A stretch of 64,000 bases of DNA from Macrotis lagotis. Taxonomy: Eukaryota > Chordata > Mammalia > Peramelemorphia > Peramelidae. Below the pieces are notes generated by a model that had not been told where the DNA came from, did no database searches, and saw only the letters and a list, made by a program, of their open reading frames with translations. This document shows, one piece after another, positions 45,060 through 57,319 of this stretch; the first letter of the stretch is position 1; each line of letters starts with the position of its first letter. Both the position numbers and the translations under genes were made by a program. The DNA lies in NCBI RefSeq assembly GCF_037893015.1, contig NC_133658.1, positions 420,963,430 to 421,027,429 of the forward strand, written 5' to 3'.

Positions 45060-46006
45060 CCAGGCCTGTCATTCCCTTCATATTGATGTAGTCAGATCCT
45101 GCATAATCCTTCCTGTGGCTCCTTGATATTTAATTTTTTTTTTCTTTCTGGCTGCTTGTAGGATTTTCTATTTTATCTGATAATTATGGAATTTTGCCAA
45201 AAAACTCCTTGGTATTTTCATTTTAATATCCCTTTTCAGAGGAGATCAATGTATTCTTTCAAAAACTATTTTTCCCTCTGGTTCCATGATATCAGGTCAG
45301 TTTTCCATCACTAAATCCTGTTATATTAAGTTCAGGCTTTTTTTTCCTTCAGTGTTTTCAGGAGGACCAATAATTCTTAGTTTGTCCCTTCTCGATCAAT
45401 TCTCAAGGTCAGTGATTTTGCTAATGAAGTATTTTACATTTTCATCTATTTTTTAATCTTTTGGTTTTAACAGAATCTTGTTGTCACATAAAGTCATTAG
45501 TATCCACAGACTCCATTCTTATTTATTTTTTACAGAAGAATTTTCTTCATTTACCTTTTGTAACTCCTTTTACATTTGGTTAATTCTATTTTTGAAGGAC
45601 TTTTTCATTTGTCCAAGTGTAGTATTGAGAGAATTGTTATCTTTTTGCATTTGCCCAATTAAGTATCTGACAGAATCATTCTCATTTTATATTTGTCCAA
45701 TTGCATTTTCAAGGATTTGTTTTCTTGTTGCAAGATGTTAATTTTCTCTTGAGTTTCTTTTCCCAATTTTTCCAATTGATCTTTAAACTCCTTCCTGATT
45801 TTTTCAAGGAAGTCTTTCTGGATTGGAGACCAATTCATATTCTCCTCAGAATTTCTAGATCTTTCTGGGTTAGGGTCTGTTACTTGTAAGTATTTCTCCA
45901 TGGATCCCTCTTTCCACTGGGATTTCTTCATTTTCCTAGGATCTTGTGTTAGAGGGGGGCTGCCTCTCAGTGGTCTGCTTTTGAAAACCCTAGAGGATTT
46001 GTTCAC
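45060..46006 (-). pseudogene. LINE-1 ORF1 remnant
   Basis: The N-terminal part (open at 46006-45659) is basic and ends in a coiled coil with heptad-like LEKLGKETQEKINILQQENK (part). Downstream pieces towards 45060 are in other frames. The N-terminus differs from the 25382-26024 ORF1, indicating a second L1 lineage in the window. Confidence 0.6.
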
Positions 46007-46629
46007 TTGGTTTAATAATTCTGAGTGGGCTGGCCAGTAGGGCTTGCTGGTTGATTTCTCTGGAGTGTTTGAGGCACTGTTCTAGTCCTGGAGGGAGTGA
46101 GGAGGGGCAGAAGGGTCTGAATTGTCCTTGAACAATGGTCTGGGTGCTGGGGGGCATATTTGATCTCTCTTTCAGCTTAGGGAGCTCTGCTGTCCACACT
46201 TGAGCTTGAGGGATTGGAGGGTGGTTGCTATGTAGCTCAGGGCCCCTATGCCCAGCTGGTCAATTTGTAGGCATGCTCTGAAAATCTCTGTGATGGGATT
46301 CACCCTCTGACCTGATTGGGACTCACCAGACCTCTGCTCGACTGGCAAAAGATTACGGCTAGAGTTGGTTCTCAGACCTGCCACTCACCAAAGCCTCCAC
46401 TAAAGCCTTATGTCCTCCGGCTTCACCCAGATGCTTACCCTGTGCTGGCCCTCTGCTCTCCATTCCTGGAGACAGACCTTGATGGTAGGTGTTCTTCTCC
46501 TAGCTTCTTTTCCTGAGTTTTGCAAATTGAATATTTGTTAAGAGATTTCTTTCATGTTATTTTTGAGGGGAAACTAGGGGAACTTAGCACAGTGCCTGTC
46601 TTCTCTCTGCAATCTAGGCCAAAAGTCTT

Positions 46630-46924
46630 TTCCTTCATTTTCAAAGAAGACCATGACATCATAAAAGGATGCCATGGCATGCACTTGAAGTGACTTGGGG
46701 GGGGCAGTGCTTTGCAAAGTCATCAATCTCAGTTTCTCCTCCAGAGCCATCTGGGTCCAGTGACTAGATATGAATCAGAATGATTAGAGATAGTCTTAGA
46801 TACAAGGCAATTGGGGTTAAATGACCTAATCAAGTTCATACAGTTAGTAAGTGAAAAAGGCTGTACTTGACATGAAGTTTTCCTTGCTCTAGGGCCAGTG
46901 ATCTCTTCTTTGTGACACCTCCCA
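46630..46924 (-). mobile_element. Mar1-like long CORE-SINE
   Basis: In line with 57320-57617: 'agaagaccatgacatca', 'tctcctccagagccatctgggtccagtgac', 'gatatgaatcag', then the tRNA-related half ending 'ctagggccagtgatct...'. About 295 bp, longer than the common SINE. Confidence 0.65.
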
Positions 46925-47499
46925 AAACAAGATACATTTATACAACATATGTATATAGAAAATGTGTAAAAAAACAGTGAATATAAAAATGTGCTGAATG
47001 ATAGAAAATGATCTCCAGAATTAATTTTTCTCAGGGCATAACTTTTACATAATTATTCCATGATCCTTTATAGATTATGTTTGAACATAACATTTTAAGC
47101 TAGTTTCTTTTTTAATTTGTTTATTATGAACTAGAAAAACATAAAGATATAAAGATTTTTATATCTGAAGAAAGTTGGTAAAATGATAGTAAATGAAACC
47201 AGGAATTTATTATATAGTTTTTTGTTAATCTATATTAAATTTATGCTGAGAGTTCCAACACAGTCCTGTTTGTCATTGTTCTCCTTTGGAAATTCCTTCT
47301 GTTATTTTCTCTGCATTTTTTTAAAAGAATTAAATTGATATTCATTCCTTTTCTGGTTGTTTTACATTTCCACCCTCTTATTACTATCATAATCCTTACA
47401 ATGAATCTTTATCATTGTTATCAAGGATAATTAAACCAATTATTTTCATATTAAGCAAAATATTAATTTTCATTTTTTCCTCTTTTTTATAAGTTTAAT
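46925..47499. other. No gene seen
   Basis: Unassigned AT-rich sequence. Confidence 0.4.
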
Positions 47500-48036
47500 A
47501 AAACTACTCATAGCTTTGTTGTTGTTGAATGTTTATTTTATTAATCTGTCTTTTCTTTCTTTTAGTTTATATATGCATTTAGCAACATAGATTTGTCCCT
47601 TAAGATCTTAATTGAGTTTATCTCAAAATTTTGTGTATGTTTCACCATTTTTGTGTTCACTTTGATAAAATATCATTTCAATGATTCATTTCCTGATCAA
47701 GAAATTCCTTCGAATTTATTTAGTCTTATATTTTAATTTAATTTAATTTTCTTTGAATTTTCTTCAATTTTTTAGTTGAGTATAATTGTTAGTGTGTTGT
47801 GATCATGAAAGGATAGATGTATTATTTTTTCCTTTTCTTAATTTGTTAAGAATTTAAAAAATAATACCCATTCATTTTTGTAGAGTTTTCATGCAGTGTT
47901 AACATATATGATTCTTATTTGTTTTCCATCTGTAATGTCCAGAAATCTCTTATTTTACTTTCTTAATGTGCCAATCTGATGCACTAGAACTGTTTTACTT
48001 ATCTTTATTTATCATTCTGAAAAATGCTTACTTAGA
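47500..48036 (-). mobile_element. Old LINE-1 ORF2 (linker/endonuclease) relic
   Basis: Ordered weak matches to reverse L1 ORF2: 'ttaagatcttaattgagtttatctcaaaattttg', 'gtgtgttgtgatcatgaaagg', 'aatgtccagaaatctcttat'. More diverged than other L1 copies here. Confidence 0.5.
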
Positions 48037-48141
48037 TCCCAAGGTTACCCAACTAGGTAATTATTACATGTCTGAGGTTGAATTTGAACTCACATACTCC
48101 TGACTCCAGGGCTCTATCCACTGTGCCACCTAGGTGTCCCT
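48037..48141 (-). mobile_element. tRNA-derived SINE, tail missing
   Basis: Reverse copy from the centre to the head (ccacctaggtgtccc). Confidence 0.85.
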
Positions 48142-48530
48142 ACCTTTTAGCTTTTACCAAACATTTACCATTTATAAAATTTTGAGTTACATACTTTTCT
48201 CCCTTCATTTTTCCTCCCTCCTCCCCTTGAAAAAAAGTAATCTGATATAGATTATACACATATAGGTTTGTTGAATATATTTCCATATCTGTCATGTTGT
48301 GAAAGACAAATCAGAAGAAAAAGGGATCAAAAACCATGAGAGTGTTAAAAAACATAAAGCAAAAACCAAAAATTTATGGAAAATTATATGCTTTGGTCGT
48401 CATTCTTATACCATAGTTCTTTCTCTGGATGTGGAAGGTATTTTCCATCTTAAGTCCTTTAGAATTGTTTTTGTTTAATGTACTTCTGAAGAGAGTGACC
48501 TCATTCATATTTGATCATCATACAATATTA
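48142..48530 (-). mobile_element. Old LINE-1 3' region
   Basis: Shares 'aaccatgagagtgttaaaaaacataaag' and 'ccatagttctttctctggatgtggaaggtattttcc' with L1 3' regions at 49490 and 38940. Confidence 0.5.
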
Positions 48531-48705
48531 TTGTTATACATAAAACTTTTATTGATTAAGTAAAAAGTCTCACCAAAATGTGACATAAAGATATGATGTG
48601 AATACATCTTGTTGGAAAAATAGGGCTGATAGACTTATGCAATCCAAAGTTGCTTCAAAACTTCAATTAGCAAAAAATGTAGTATCTGCAAAGTACAATA
48701 AATAA

Positions 48706-48866
48706 TTAGAATTTTTTTGATTTTTGAAAGGCAAATGGGGTTAAGTGGCTTGCCCAAGGCCACACAGCTAGGTAATTATTAAGTGTCTGAGACCGGATTT
48801 GAACTAAGGTACTCCTGACTCCAGGGCCGGTGCTTTATCCACTGTGCCACCTAGCTGCCCCCTGCC
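48706..48866 (-). mobile_element. tRNA-derived marsupial SINE with perfect 15-bp target duplication
   Basis: Well-preserved reverse copy between exact repeats of aagtacaataaataa at 48691-48705 and 48867-48881. Confidence 0.95.
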
Positions 48867-48881
48867 AAGTACAATAAATAA

Positions 48882-49200
48882 AGAAGAGAAAATAAACCAA
48901 GATGACAGTAAAGGAAAAGAATAAGTTGTGAGAGGTAGGCAAAGATTGGAAACAATAATTAAATTTCTAAATTCCAAGAACAATGCTAGATCTGAGAACT
49001 AATGGCAATCTACTATTACTTCTAAATCTTTGATTTTGATTTGATGTCAGTTTGAAAAAAATTTAGCTCTAAGCATAAAGTACCGAAATCTTTCCTAGAT
49101 CCGGGATATATTTTGTAAAAATTTTCCCCCATTTGTCTGCAAAGCTAGTTTTCAGCTTTCAATTGTTTGTAAGTTTATGAGTTATATAATTTTTGTTTTT
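48882..49200. other. Mostly unassigned, possible L1 scrap
   Basis: The part near 49095-49140 ('tttcctagatccgggatat', 'aaaattttcccccatttgtctg') resembles reverse L1 late ORF2. The rest is unassigned. Confidence 0.35.
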
Positions 49201-49363
49201 TTAATTTATTTAAATTTATTTATTTATTTAAGGAAATGTGGTTAAATTACTTGCCTAAGGTCAAACAGAGAGGCCATTATTAACTGTCTGAGGTTGACTT
49301 TGAATTCAGGTCCTCCTGGCTCCAGTGTTGGTACTCTATCCAATGCACCATCTTGCTGCCCCT
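49201..49363 (-). mobile_element. tRNA-derived SINE, diverged
   Basis: Reverse copy with a TTTA-rich tail and 'ctgaggttgactttgaattcaggtcctcctgg', ending 'cttgctgcccct'. Confidence 0.75.
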
Positions 49364-49667
49364 AAGTTCAATAATGTTCTACCACCTCCTCTTTCCTCCC
49401 CTTTCTCCACGTAAGAAAAAATGTATAATAGTGTTTAACTTTTCTGTATTAGTTATATTTAAAAAAGGAATTAAAAATAATGGGTAAAACAAACCATGAG
49501 AGAAAGAAAAAACATAAAATAATTTTTAAATGAACATAGTATGTTTTCTTCTGCATTCAGACTCCATAGTTTGTTGTTCTTGATTTTTAACTACTCAGGA
49601 TTTATTATACAATAATTCTACATATTAAAAAACTTTTCTTCTCCTCCCAGAGAGTCTAGGCAAAGTT

Positions 49668-49727
<60 letters not shown>

Positions 49728-50690
49728 TCTTATGATATTTCATTTTTACAAATATATGTTATAGAAGTTTTTCAACATTCATCCATTTGCATATATAGAC
49801 TTTTAAGTTACAAAATTTCCTTGCATGCTCTTCCTTCCCACACCTCTCCCTTTAGCAATGAACAGTCAGATTAACATTATAATTACATATTTCTGATAAA
49901 CATGTTTACAGATTAGTGATTTTCTGTAAGATGAATTAGGATTAAGGGAATGAGATATATAAGAGATATTTTAATAAAGTGTTTTTCAGATTCCAAAGAG
50001 TTTTTTGTTTTTGTTTTTATTTGTTTTGTTCTTCTTCCTCTAGATGGTAATAGAATTATCCATAGCTAGTCTAATACAGTTGTCCCAGCTCTCTGTATTG
50101 CTGAGAGCAACTTCATATATCAGGGTTGGCCATCTCACAATGTTGTTCTTAATGTGTACATTGTTCTATTGGTTCTGTCCTTTCATTTAACTTCATATAC
50201 TGTAAATCATTCCATGCTTCTCTAGAGTCTGACCATTTATGGTTTCTTATAGAACAATAGTATTCCATAATATTCACATACCATAACTTGTTTAGCCATC
50301 CCCCAATTGATAAATTGATAGACATCCCCTCAATTTCTAATCCTTTGCCACTACAAAAATATTTGATATGAATATTTTGAAACATGTGGTATTTTTTCCA
50401 TTTTTATGATTTCTTCTAGATATTAGGCCTAGAATTAGAATTGCTGAGTCAAAGAGAGTGAACAGTTTTATTGCTCTTTGGGCATAGTTCCATATTACCA
50501 TCTAGAATGGGTGGATCAGTTCTCAATTCTCTCACAACCTGTCCAACATTGATCATTGTCCCTTTTTCTCATCTTAGCCAAACTGATAGGTGTGAGGTGA
50601 TACCTCAGATTGTTTTAATTTGCTTTTCTCTACTTAATAATGATTTAGAGCATTTTTGTATGATTATATATATATACCTTTAATTTCTTA
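49364..50690 (-). mobile_element. Old LINE-1 3' region and late ORF2
   Basis: Two blocks (49364-49665 and 49735-50690), split by a GA repeat, match reverse L1: 'gagaaagaaaaaacataaaat', 'tagaacaatagtattcc', 'cccccaattgataaattg', 'ttgccactac', 'gcatagttccatattacc'. More diverged than the copies at 41690 and 52405. Confidence 0.65.
49671..49724 (+). repeat. (GA)27 microsatellite
   Basis: Twenty-seven uninterrupted GA units; likely polymorphic. Confidence 0.98.
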
Positions 50691-51600
50691 CTCCATAGTT
50701 TTTTTTTTCATCAAAGTAGAGTGATCAGAGGAAAATGACACCCACATTTAGAAAACAACAACAAAATCATGCAGTTATCATTATTAATTGTCTATTTCCC
50801 AGTATCATATCTTTTAGTTTTCCTCCTATTCTTATATATAGGAATTCTTATATCTTTATAGAAACAAAAACAATAAATTTGATTAACACTTAATATTTAT
50901 GGCTTACATACTGTTTATCTTCCCTTCTCTTCATCTGTCTAATTGGGATCCTTGGTTCTTAAGTTTTTTAACCTCTTTTTATCCCAATTTTTCATGATAT
51001 TCTTATTGAAGTTAAAGCTTAAGCTGCCTGTAACTTTGTCTTCTCCAGTTCTATTAATTCAACTACTCCTTTCACTGTTGCCATATTGTGTTGAAAATCT
51101 ATATTATTCCAATCTCAAGTTTTTGACATGTTCAACTCTTTTTTGCCTAGTTCAGTAATAATATCATGATATCCTTTGTTCCCTCCCTTCTTCTATGTCT
51201 GTATGGTTCTCTGTCTGCCAATAATGCAAAAATAAATTTATCCTTCATTTCTTCTGTGAAATATTTCCTTTACTTTTTCTTTCCTCCATTAAAAACCAAA
51301 TTATTATGAAATTGAAATATATTTTCCTGAATTTCATCTAGCTATGTCCTGAATTTTGCTTACTTTTCTGCCTCCTTCATTCATAAATACAATCAAAATC
51401 TGAAAAGATACTTGTTTCTTCTTCCTAAATAATGCAGCCAATACACTATCATCCAGCTCTTTTTCATCACTCAATTATTTTTCTGTTTTTCTTGATTCTT
51501 ATATTTGCTTTGCAAACTTTGCAACCAGTGTTGTCTCTTTTGCAAAAAGTCAATTCTTGTTTATTCTTTTGTCCCTTGAAATATTTTATTCTATTAAATT
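50691..51600. other. No gene seen
   Basis: T-rich sequence without recognised repeats or convincing coding frames; a few short chance frames only. Confidence 0.4.
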
Positions 51601-52043
51601 ATGTCTCTTAAGTGTTGCAGCATGGTGCCGTGATGCTTATTCAGATTCTTTCATTTTTGAAATCTTTCTTGTTTTTTTTTTTGACTTGGGAGAGCTGGAT
51701 TTTATCAGTGAGAATGATTTTAGTAAATGGTAGATTTCTTGATGAATTCTTCACTTTTTTCATTTTGTCAAAGAACTGGGTATTTTACTTTTATGATTTC
51801 TTATAACTTGATATCTAGGACTTTTGTTTGGGAAAGGTTTTAAGGGAGTTCAATGAATCTTAAATCATTCTTTATAGATTTTTTTTTCTGTGGAAACAGT
51901 TTTTTTATAGTAAATATCTTAAACATGTTCCCATTTTCAATTTTTCAATTTTGTCTTAATGTTTCACAGTCACCTAGAATCATTGTGTTCCATTTCTTCC
52001 ATTCAATTATTTCTCAACTTTTGTAATGTTTCCAAGATTGTAA
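51601..52043 (-). mobile_element. Old LINE ORF1 relic
   Basis: Plus-strand 'gacttgggagagctggattttat' and 'ttttcaattttgtcttaatgtttcac' resemble the reverse of ORF1 C-terminal and coiled-coil regions at 25450-25900. Weak. Confidence 0.35.
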
Positions 52044-52053
52044 TGAAGGAATT

Positions 52054-52188
52054 CCTTTTTTAGGTTTTTGCAAGGCAAACGGGGTTAAGTGGCTCACCCA
52101 AGGCCACACAGCTAGGTAATTATTAAGTGCCGGAGACTGGATTTGACTCCAGGGCCGGTGCTTTATCCACTGTACCAACTAGCCGCCC
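52054..52188 (-). mobile_element. tRNA-derived marsupial SINE with short target duplication
   Basis: Reverse copy lacking about 15 internal bases, flanked by tgaaggaatt (52044-52053) and tgaaggcatt (52189-52198). Confidence 0.85.
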
Positions 52189-52482
52189 TGAAGGCATTTT
52201 TCATTTATTTTATAATTACTTTTACAAAACCTAGAAAGCAGTTGGGCAGAAGTTAGACTTAGAAAGTCATCTTATATCATATTGAATAATGAATTTGAAA
52301 TTAATATATAAACTTAGTATTAAATTATTCAAATATATTAAAAAATCGAAGTGAAGCAGATTGAATCCCTTATACATACATGAGTAGGAAACGAATTATT
52401 TTATTTAAGAAAGATTTTATTTATTTTGAGTTTTACAATTTTCCCCCATTCTTACTTCCCTGCCCCCACCCCCTAGAGAAAG

Positions 52483-52645
52483 CATTCTGTTATTCTTTAT
52501 ATTGGTTCCTTGTTATACATTAATCTCAGTTGAATGTGATGACAGAGAAATCATACCCTTAAGGAAGAAAAATAAAGTATGAGATAGTTAAAATTACATA
52601 ATAATATAACTTTTTTCCCCCTAATATGACAGTAATAGGCTTTGG
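52483..52645 (+). repeat. 163-bp inverted repeat, left arm (original L1 3' region)
   Basis: This arm sits in its normal place in the L1 3' region, as shown by the corresponding regions at 38790 and 41770. Its reverse complement recurs at 53771-53933 with one mismatch. Confidence 0.95.
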
Positions 52646-53417
52646 TCTTTGTTCAAAATCCATAGTTCTTTCTTTGGATAGAAATGGTATTCTCCATTGC
52701 AGATAGCCCAAATTTGTCACTGGTTGTTTGGATGAGCAAGGCCATCAAGGTTGATCATGAACCCATGTTGGTGTTAGGGTATACAATTTTATTCTTGTTC
52801 TACTCATCTCACTCAGCATCAGTTCATGGGAATATTTCCAGTCTTCCCTGAATTCCTATCCCCTCTGGTTTCTAATAAAATAATAGCATTCCTTAATATA
52901 CGTATATGACAGTTTGTTAAGCCATTCCACAATTGAAGGACATTGACTTAATTTCCAATTCTTTGCCACCACAAACAGGGCTGCTATAAATATTGTTGTA
53001 CAAGTGATGTTTTTACTCTTTTTCATAATCTCTTCAGTTTATATAACTAGTAGTGGTATTGCTGGATCAAATGGTATGCACATTTTTGTTACCCTTTGGT
53101 TGTAATTCCACATTTCTCTCCAGAATGGTTTGATGAGTTCATAGCTCTACCAAAAATGTATTAGCATCCCAGATTTCTTGCATCCCTTCCAACACTGATC
53201 ACTGTCCCTTCTGGTCATATTGGCCAGTCTGAGAGGTGTGAGGTGTTACCTCAGAGATGCTTTAATTTGCCTTTCTCTAATAAGTAATTATTTGTAGCAC
53301 TTTTTCATATGACTATGGATAGCTTTTATTTCCTCATCTGTAAATTGTCTTTGCATATCCTTTGACCATTTGGCAACTGGGGAATAGCTTATTATTTTTT
53401 GAAAATTTGACTCAGTT

Positions 53418-56400
53418 CTAGGTATATTTCAGAAATGAGTCCTTTGTCAGAAATACTAGTTGCAAAATTTTTCCCCAATTTATTGCATTTCTTTTGATCT
53501 TGGTTACAGTGGTTTTATCTGTGCAAAAGCTTTTTAATTTAATATAGTCAAAATTACCTAGTTTATTTTGAATGATGTTCTCTATTTCTTCCTTGGTCAT
53601 AAACTGTTTCCTTTTCCATATATCTGACAGGTAAGCTACTACTTGATCTCCTAGTTTGTTTATAATATTGTATTTTATGTATAAATCCTGTATCCATTTT
53701 GATCTTTTCCTGTTATTGGGTATGAGATGTTGGTCTAATTTAATTTTCTTCCAAACTATCTTCCAATTTTCCAAAGCCTATTACTGTCATATTAGGGGGA
53801 AAAAAGTTATATTATTATGCAATTTTAACTATCTCATACTTTATTTTTCTTCCTTAAGGGTATGATTTCTCTGTCATCACATTCAACTGAGATTAATGTA
53901 TAACAAGGAACCAATATAAAGAATAACAGAATGGGAGTTTAATCCCAATAGTTGGACTTTTTGTGTTTGTCAAACAGCAGGTTACTATAATCTTTTCCTG
54001 AAATTGCATCTAGTCTATTCCCCTGATCCATGACTCTATTTCTTAGCCAATATCAGGACTGATTCTTTATAATATAATTTTAGATCTGGTAAGGCGAAGC
54101 TACCTTATTTTGTGCTTTTTTCATTGAATCCCTGGAAATTCTTTACTTTTTTATTTCTCCATGTAAATTTACTTATGACTTTTTCTAACTCATGAAAGAA
54201 ATTTTTTTTTGAATTTTGATTGGTGCTAAACCAGTAGTTTAATTTTTGTATAATTGTAATTATTATTACATTAGCTCGACCTATCCATGCACAGTTAATG
54301 TTTGTCTAAGTATTTAAATCTGATTTTATTTGCATGAGAAGAGTTTTGTAATTGTTTTCGAAAAGTTTTTCAGTGTGCCTTGGCAGGTAGACTCCCAGGT
54401 ATTTTATTTTGTCTGAAGTTACTTTGAATGGCATTTCTCTTTCTAGCTCTTCCTGTTGTATCTTGCTAGTCATATATAGAAATTCTGCGGGTATATGATG
54501 GTTTATTTTATATCTTGCTACTTTGCTAAAGTTGCTAATTATTTCTAGTAGTTTTTGAGATGACTTTTTGGGTTTCTCTAGGTATACCATCATGTCATCT
54601 GCAAAGAGTGGGAGTTTTTTCTCCTCCTTCCCTATTGTAATTCCTTCAATTTATTTTTGTTCTCTTATTGCTGAGGGTAACATTTCTAATACAATATTGA
54701 ATAGTCATGATAATTGGCCTCCTTGTTTCATCACTAATTTAATTGGGAATGCCTCAAACCTATTCCCAATGAATATAATACTTGTTGATGGTTTCTGATA
54801 GATACTGTATATTATTCTATTGAACAAACCATTTGTTCCTACACTCTAGTGTTTTTATTAGGAATGGTTTCTATATTTTGTCAAAAGATTTTTCAGCATC
54901 CATTGATATGATCATATGATTTCTGATGAGTATGTTATTGTTCTAATTAATTATACTAACAGTTTTCCTAATATTGAACCAACCATAAATGGCTAGGATA
55001 AATCCTACTTGGTCAGAATGTACTATCCTAGTGATAACATGTTGTAATCATTTTGCTAAGATTTTATTCAAGATTTTTGCATCTATATTCATCAGGGAGA
55101 TATAGCTATAATTTGATTTCTCTGTTTTATCTCTTCCTGGTTTAGGTATTTGCACAATATTGCTGTCATAGAAAGAGTTAGGCAGAGTTCCATCTTCACC
55201 TATTTTTCCAAAGAGTTAATATAGAATTGGAACCAATTGTTCCTGAAACATTTGATAGAATTCACTTGTGAATCCATCTGGCCCTGGAGATTTTTGCTTA
55301 GAGCATTCAGTAATGGCTTGTTGAATTTCTTTTTCTGAGATAGGGTTGTTTATGTATATAATCTCCTCTTTGTTTAAACTTGGCAACTTATATTTTTGTA
55401 AATATTCACCCACTTCACTTAGATTGTCAAATTTATTGGCAGAGTTGGGCAAAACAATTCGAAATTATTACTTTAATTTCTTCTTCACTATTGGTGAGTT
55501 CACCTTTTTCATTCATGATACCAGCAATTTTGTTTTCTGCTTTCTTTTTTTTAATCAAATTGGACAGAGGTTTATCAGTTTTCTTGTTTTTTTTATAAAA
55601 CCAGCTCTTGATTTTATTTATTAGTTTGATACTTTTCTTGCTTTCAATTTTATTAATTTCTAATATAATTTTTATAATTTCTAATTTGGTATTTAATTGG
55701 GGGTTTTTAATTTGTTCTTTCTCTAAATTTTTTAGTTGCATGTTTAGTTCCTTGATTTCTTTTTTCTCTAATTTATTCATGTAATCATTTAAAGATATAA
55801 TATATCCCCTGACAGCCACCTTGATTGTATCCCAAAGGTTTTGGTATGTTGTATCATTATTGTCATTATCTAGGATGAAATAATAATTTGTTCTATAATT
55901 TGTTGCTTTATCCACTCATTCTTAAAACTGAGGTTATTTAGTTTCCAATTAGTTCTAGTTCTGTATCTCCCTGGTCCAGTATTGCATATGATTTTTATTG
56001 CATTATGAGCTGATAAAGATGCATTCACTATTTTTGCCTTTCTGCAATTGATCATTAGGTTTTTAAGTGCTAGTACATGGTCAGTTTTTGTGTAAGTGCC
56101 ATGTACTGCAGAAAAAAATGTATATTCCATTAAATCCCCATTCAATTTCCTCCATAGGTCTATCATATCTAGGATTTCTAACAATCTCTTTACATCCTTA
56201 ACTTCCTTCTTGTTTATTTTATGATTTGATTTATATAAATATGAGAGCAGGAGGTTGAGTTCTCCTACTACTAGAGTTTTGCTGTCTTTGTCTTTCTGTA
56301 GCTATTCCAATTTCTCTTCTAAGAATTTGGATGCATACCATTGGGTGAATACATATTTAGTATTGAAACTACTTTATTGTCTATGGTACCTTTTAGGAGG

Positions 56401-56690
56401 ATATAGTTTCCTTCTTTATCTCTTTTAAGGCTATCTCTTTTTGTAGCTGCTTTGTCTGAGATAAGAATTCTTTCCCCTGATTTTTTCACTTCAGCTGAAG
56501 CAAAATAAAATTTTCTCCAACCTTTTACCTTTACTCTATTTGTATCTCTCTGCTTCAAATGAGTTTCTTGTAAGCAGCATATTGTAGGATACTGGTTTTT
56601 AAACCACTCTGCTATCTGCTTATGCTTTAAGGGAGAGTTCATCCCATTCACACTCAAAGTTATAATTACTAACTCTTTATTGCCCTCCAT
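53418..56690 (-). pseudogene. LINE-1 ORF2 remnant (endonuclease, reverse transcriptase, C-terminal part)
   Basis: The start is MEGNKELVIITLSVNGMNSP with the endonuclease Asn motif, followed by the catalytic CCLQETH segment (residues about 38-44). A later piece (56184-55870) has FFSAVHGTYTKTDH and then SAHNAI, where the family has Ser-Asp-His, so a catalytic aspartate is lost. The linker (55915-55433), finger motif [13 protein letters not shown] (near 55270) and an intact FADD box (54605-54594) follow, then the thumb (54593-54306) and the C-terminal part (53774-53418). Several frameshifts and an inverted insertion at 53771-53933 separate these pieces. Sequence conservation is higher than in other copies, suggesting relative youth. 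Confidence 0.85.
53771..53933 (-). repeat. 163-bp inverted repeat, right arm (inserted in ORF2)
   Basis: Reverse complement of 52483-52645 with a single difference (G for A near 53819). It replaces a short stretch of ORF2 that the copy at 43090-43130 still has. Confidence 0.95.
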
Positions 56691-57100
56691 GCTATCTTAC
56701 TTCTGTTTGTATTTTTCCCGATTTGTCCCTTTATCCATATTCTCCAGTATTTTTTTTCTGAATACCACTACCTTCAATATTCTCCCTCTTATATCAATCC
56801 CCTCCCCTTTTATCCCTTTTCCTTTACCTCTTCTTCCCTTCTTTCTGTTAGTTCCATTTTCTCCCCCTCCCCTCCCCTGTTCCCCTTTTAATGCTTAAAA
56901 GGTAAGATAAGTTACTTAACTTGATTAAGTGTCTCTAAGTTAACTTTAAGCCAAGTCTGATGAGATGGAAGATTCAGGTGGTTCTCAGCTGCTACCTTCT
57001 TCCCTTCAATAACCTCTTGATATAATGAGATTTGCCCCATTCAGTCTCTCTTCAATCTCCCTGTTCCTTACTGCCCCAATTTTTAAGGAAGTATTGTTTT

Positions 57101-57319
57101 TAATCATTCTATCTGAGTCACAGAAAAGTTATGAGGATATGAATTCTTAATCAAGAAAAGACTAAAGGCAAATACAAATATAAAATACATAAATATGACA
57201 AATAATTTATATGGATTAACAAAGGAAATCGTCTCCTGCGTAAACAATGCTTTAGAGGAAGAAAAACATATCTCTTAAAAAATAGTGAATATCAAAGTAT
57301 ATAGATGTTTTATCTCTTG
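57101..57319. other. No gene seen
   Basis: Unassigned AT-rich sequence. Confidence 0.4.

Larger units (their letters stand above)
41690..46610 (-). mobile_element. LINE-1, 5' region to 3' end, with RT region deleted
   Basis: Read on the minus strand: 5' region (46610-46010), ORF1 (46006-45060), a long spacer (45060-44225), ORF2 endonuclease (44220-43770), then at about 43755 a jump to the segment just after the catalytic RT box, the C-terminal part (43700-42500) and the 3' end at 41690. Compared with the copy at 52405-57100, roughly 1.7 kb of linker and RT is missing. Confidence 0.8.
52405..57100 (-). mobile_element. LINE-1, spacer through 3' end, best-preserved ORF2 in the window
   Basis: Read on the minus strand: part of the inter-ORF spacer (57100-56700), ORF2 (56690-53400) and the 3' region to 52405. 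ORF1 and the 5' region are absent, so the copy is 5'-truncated. A 163-base stretch near the 3' end is present a second time, inverted, inside ORF2. Confidence 0.85.
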
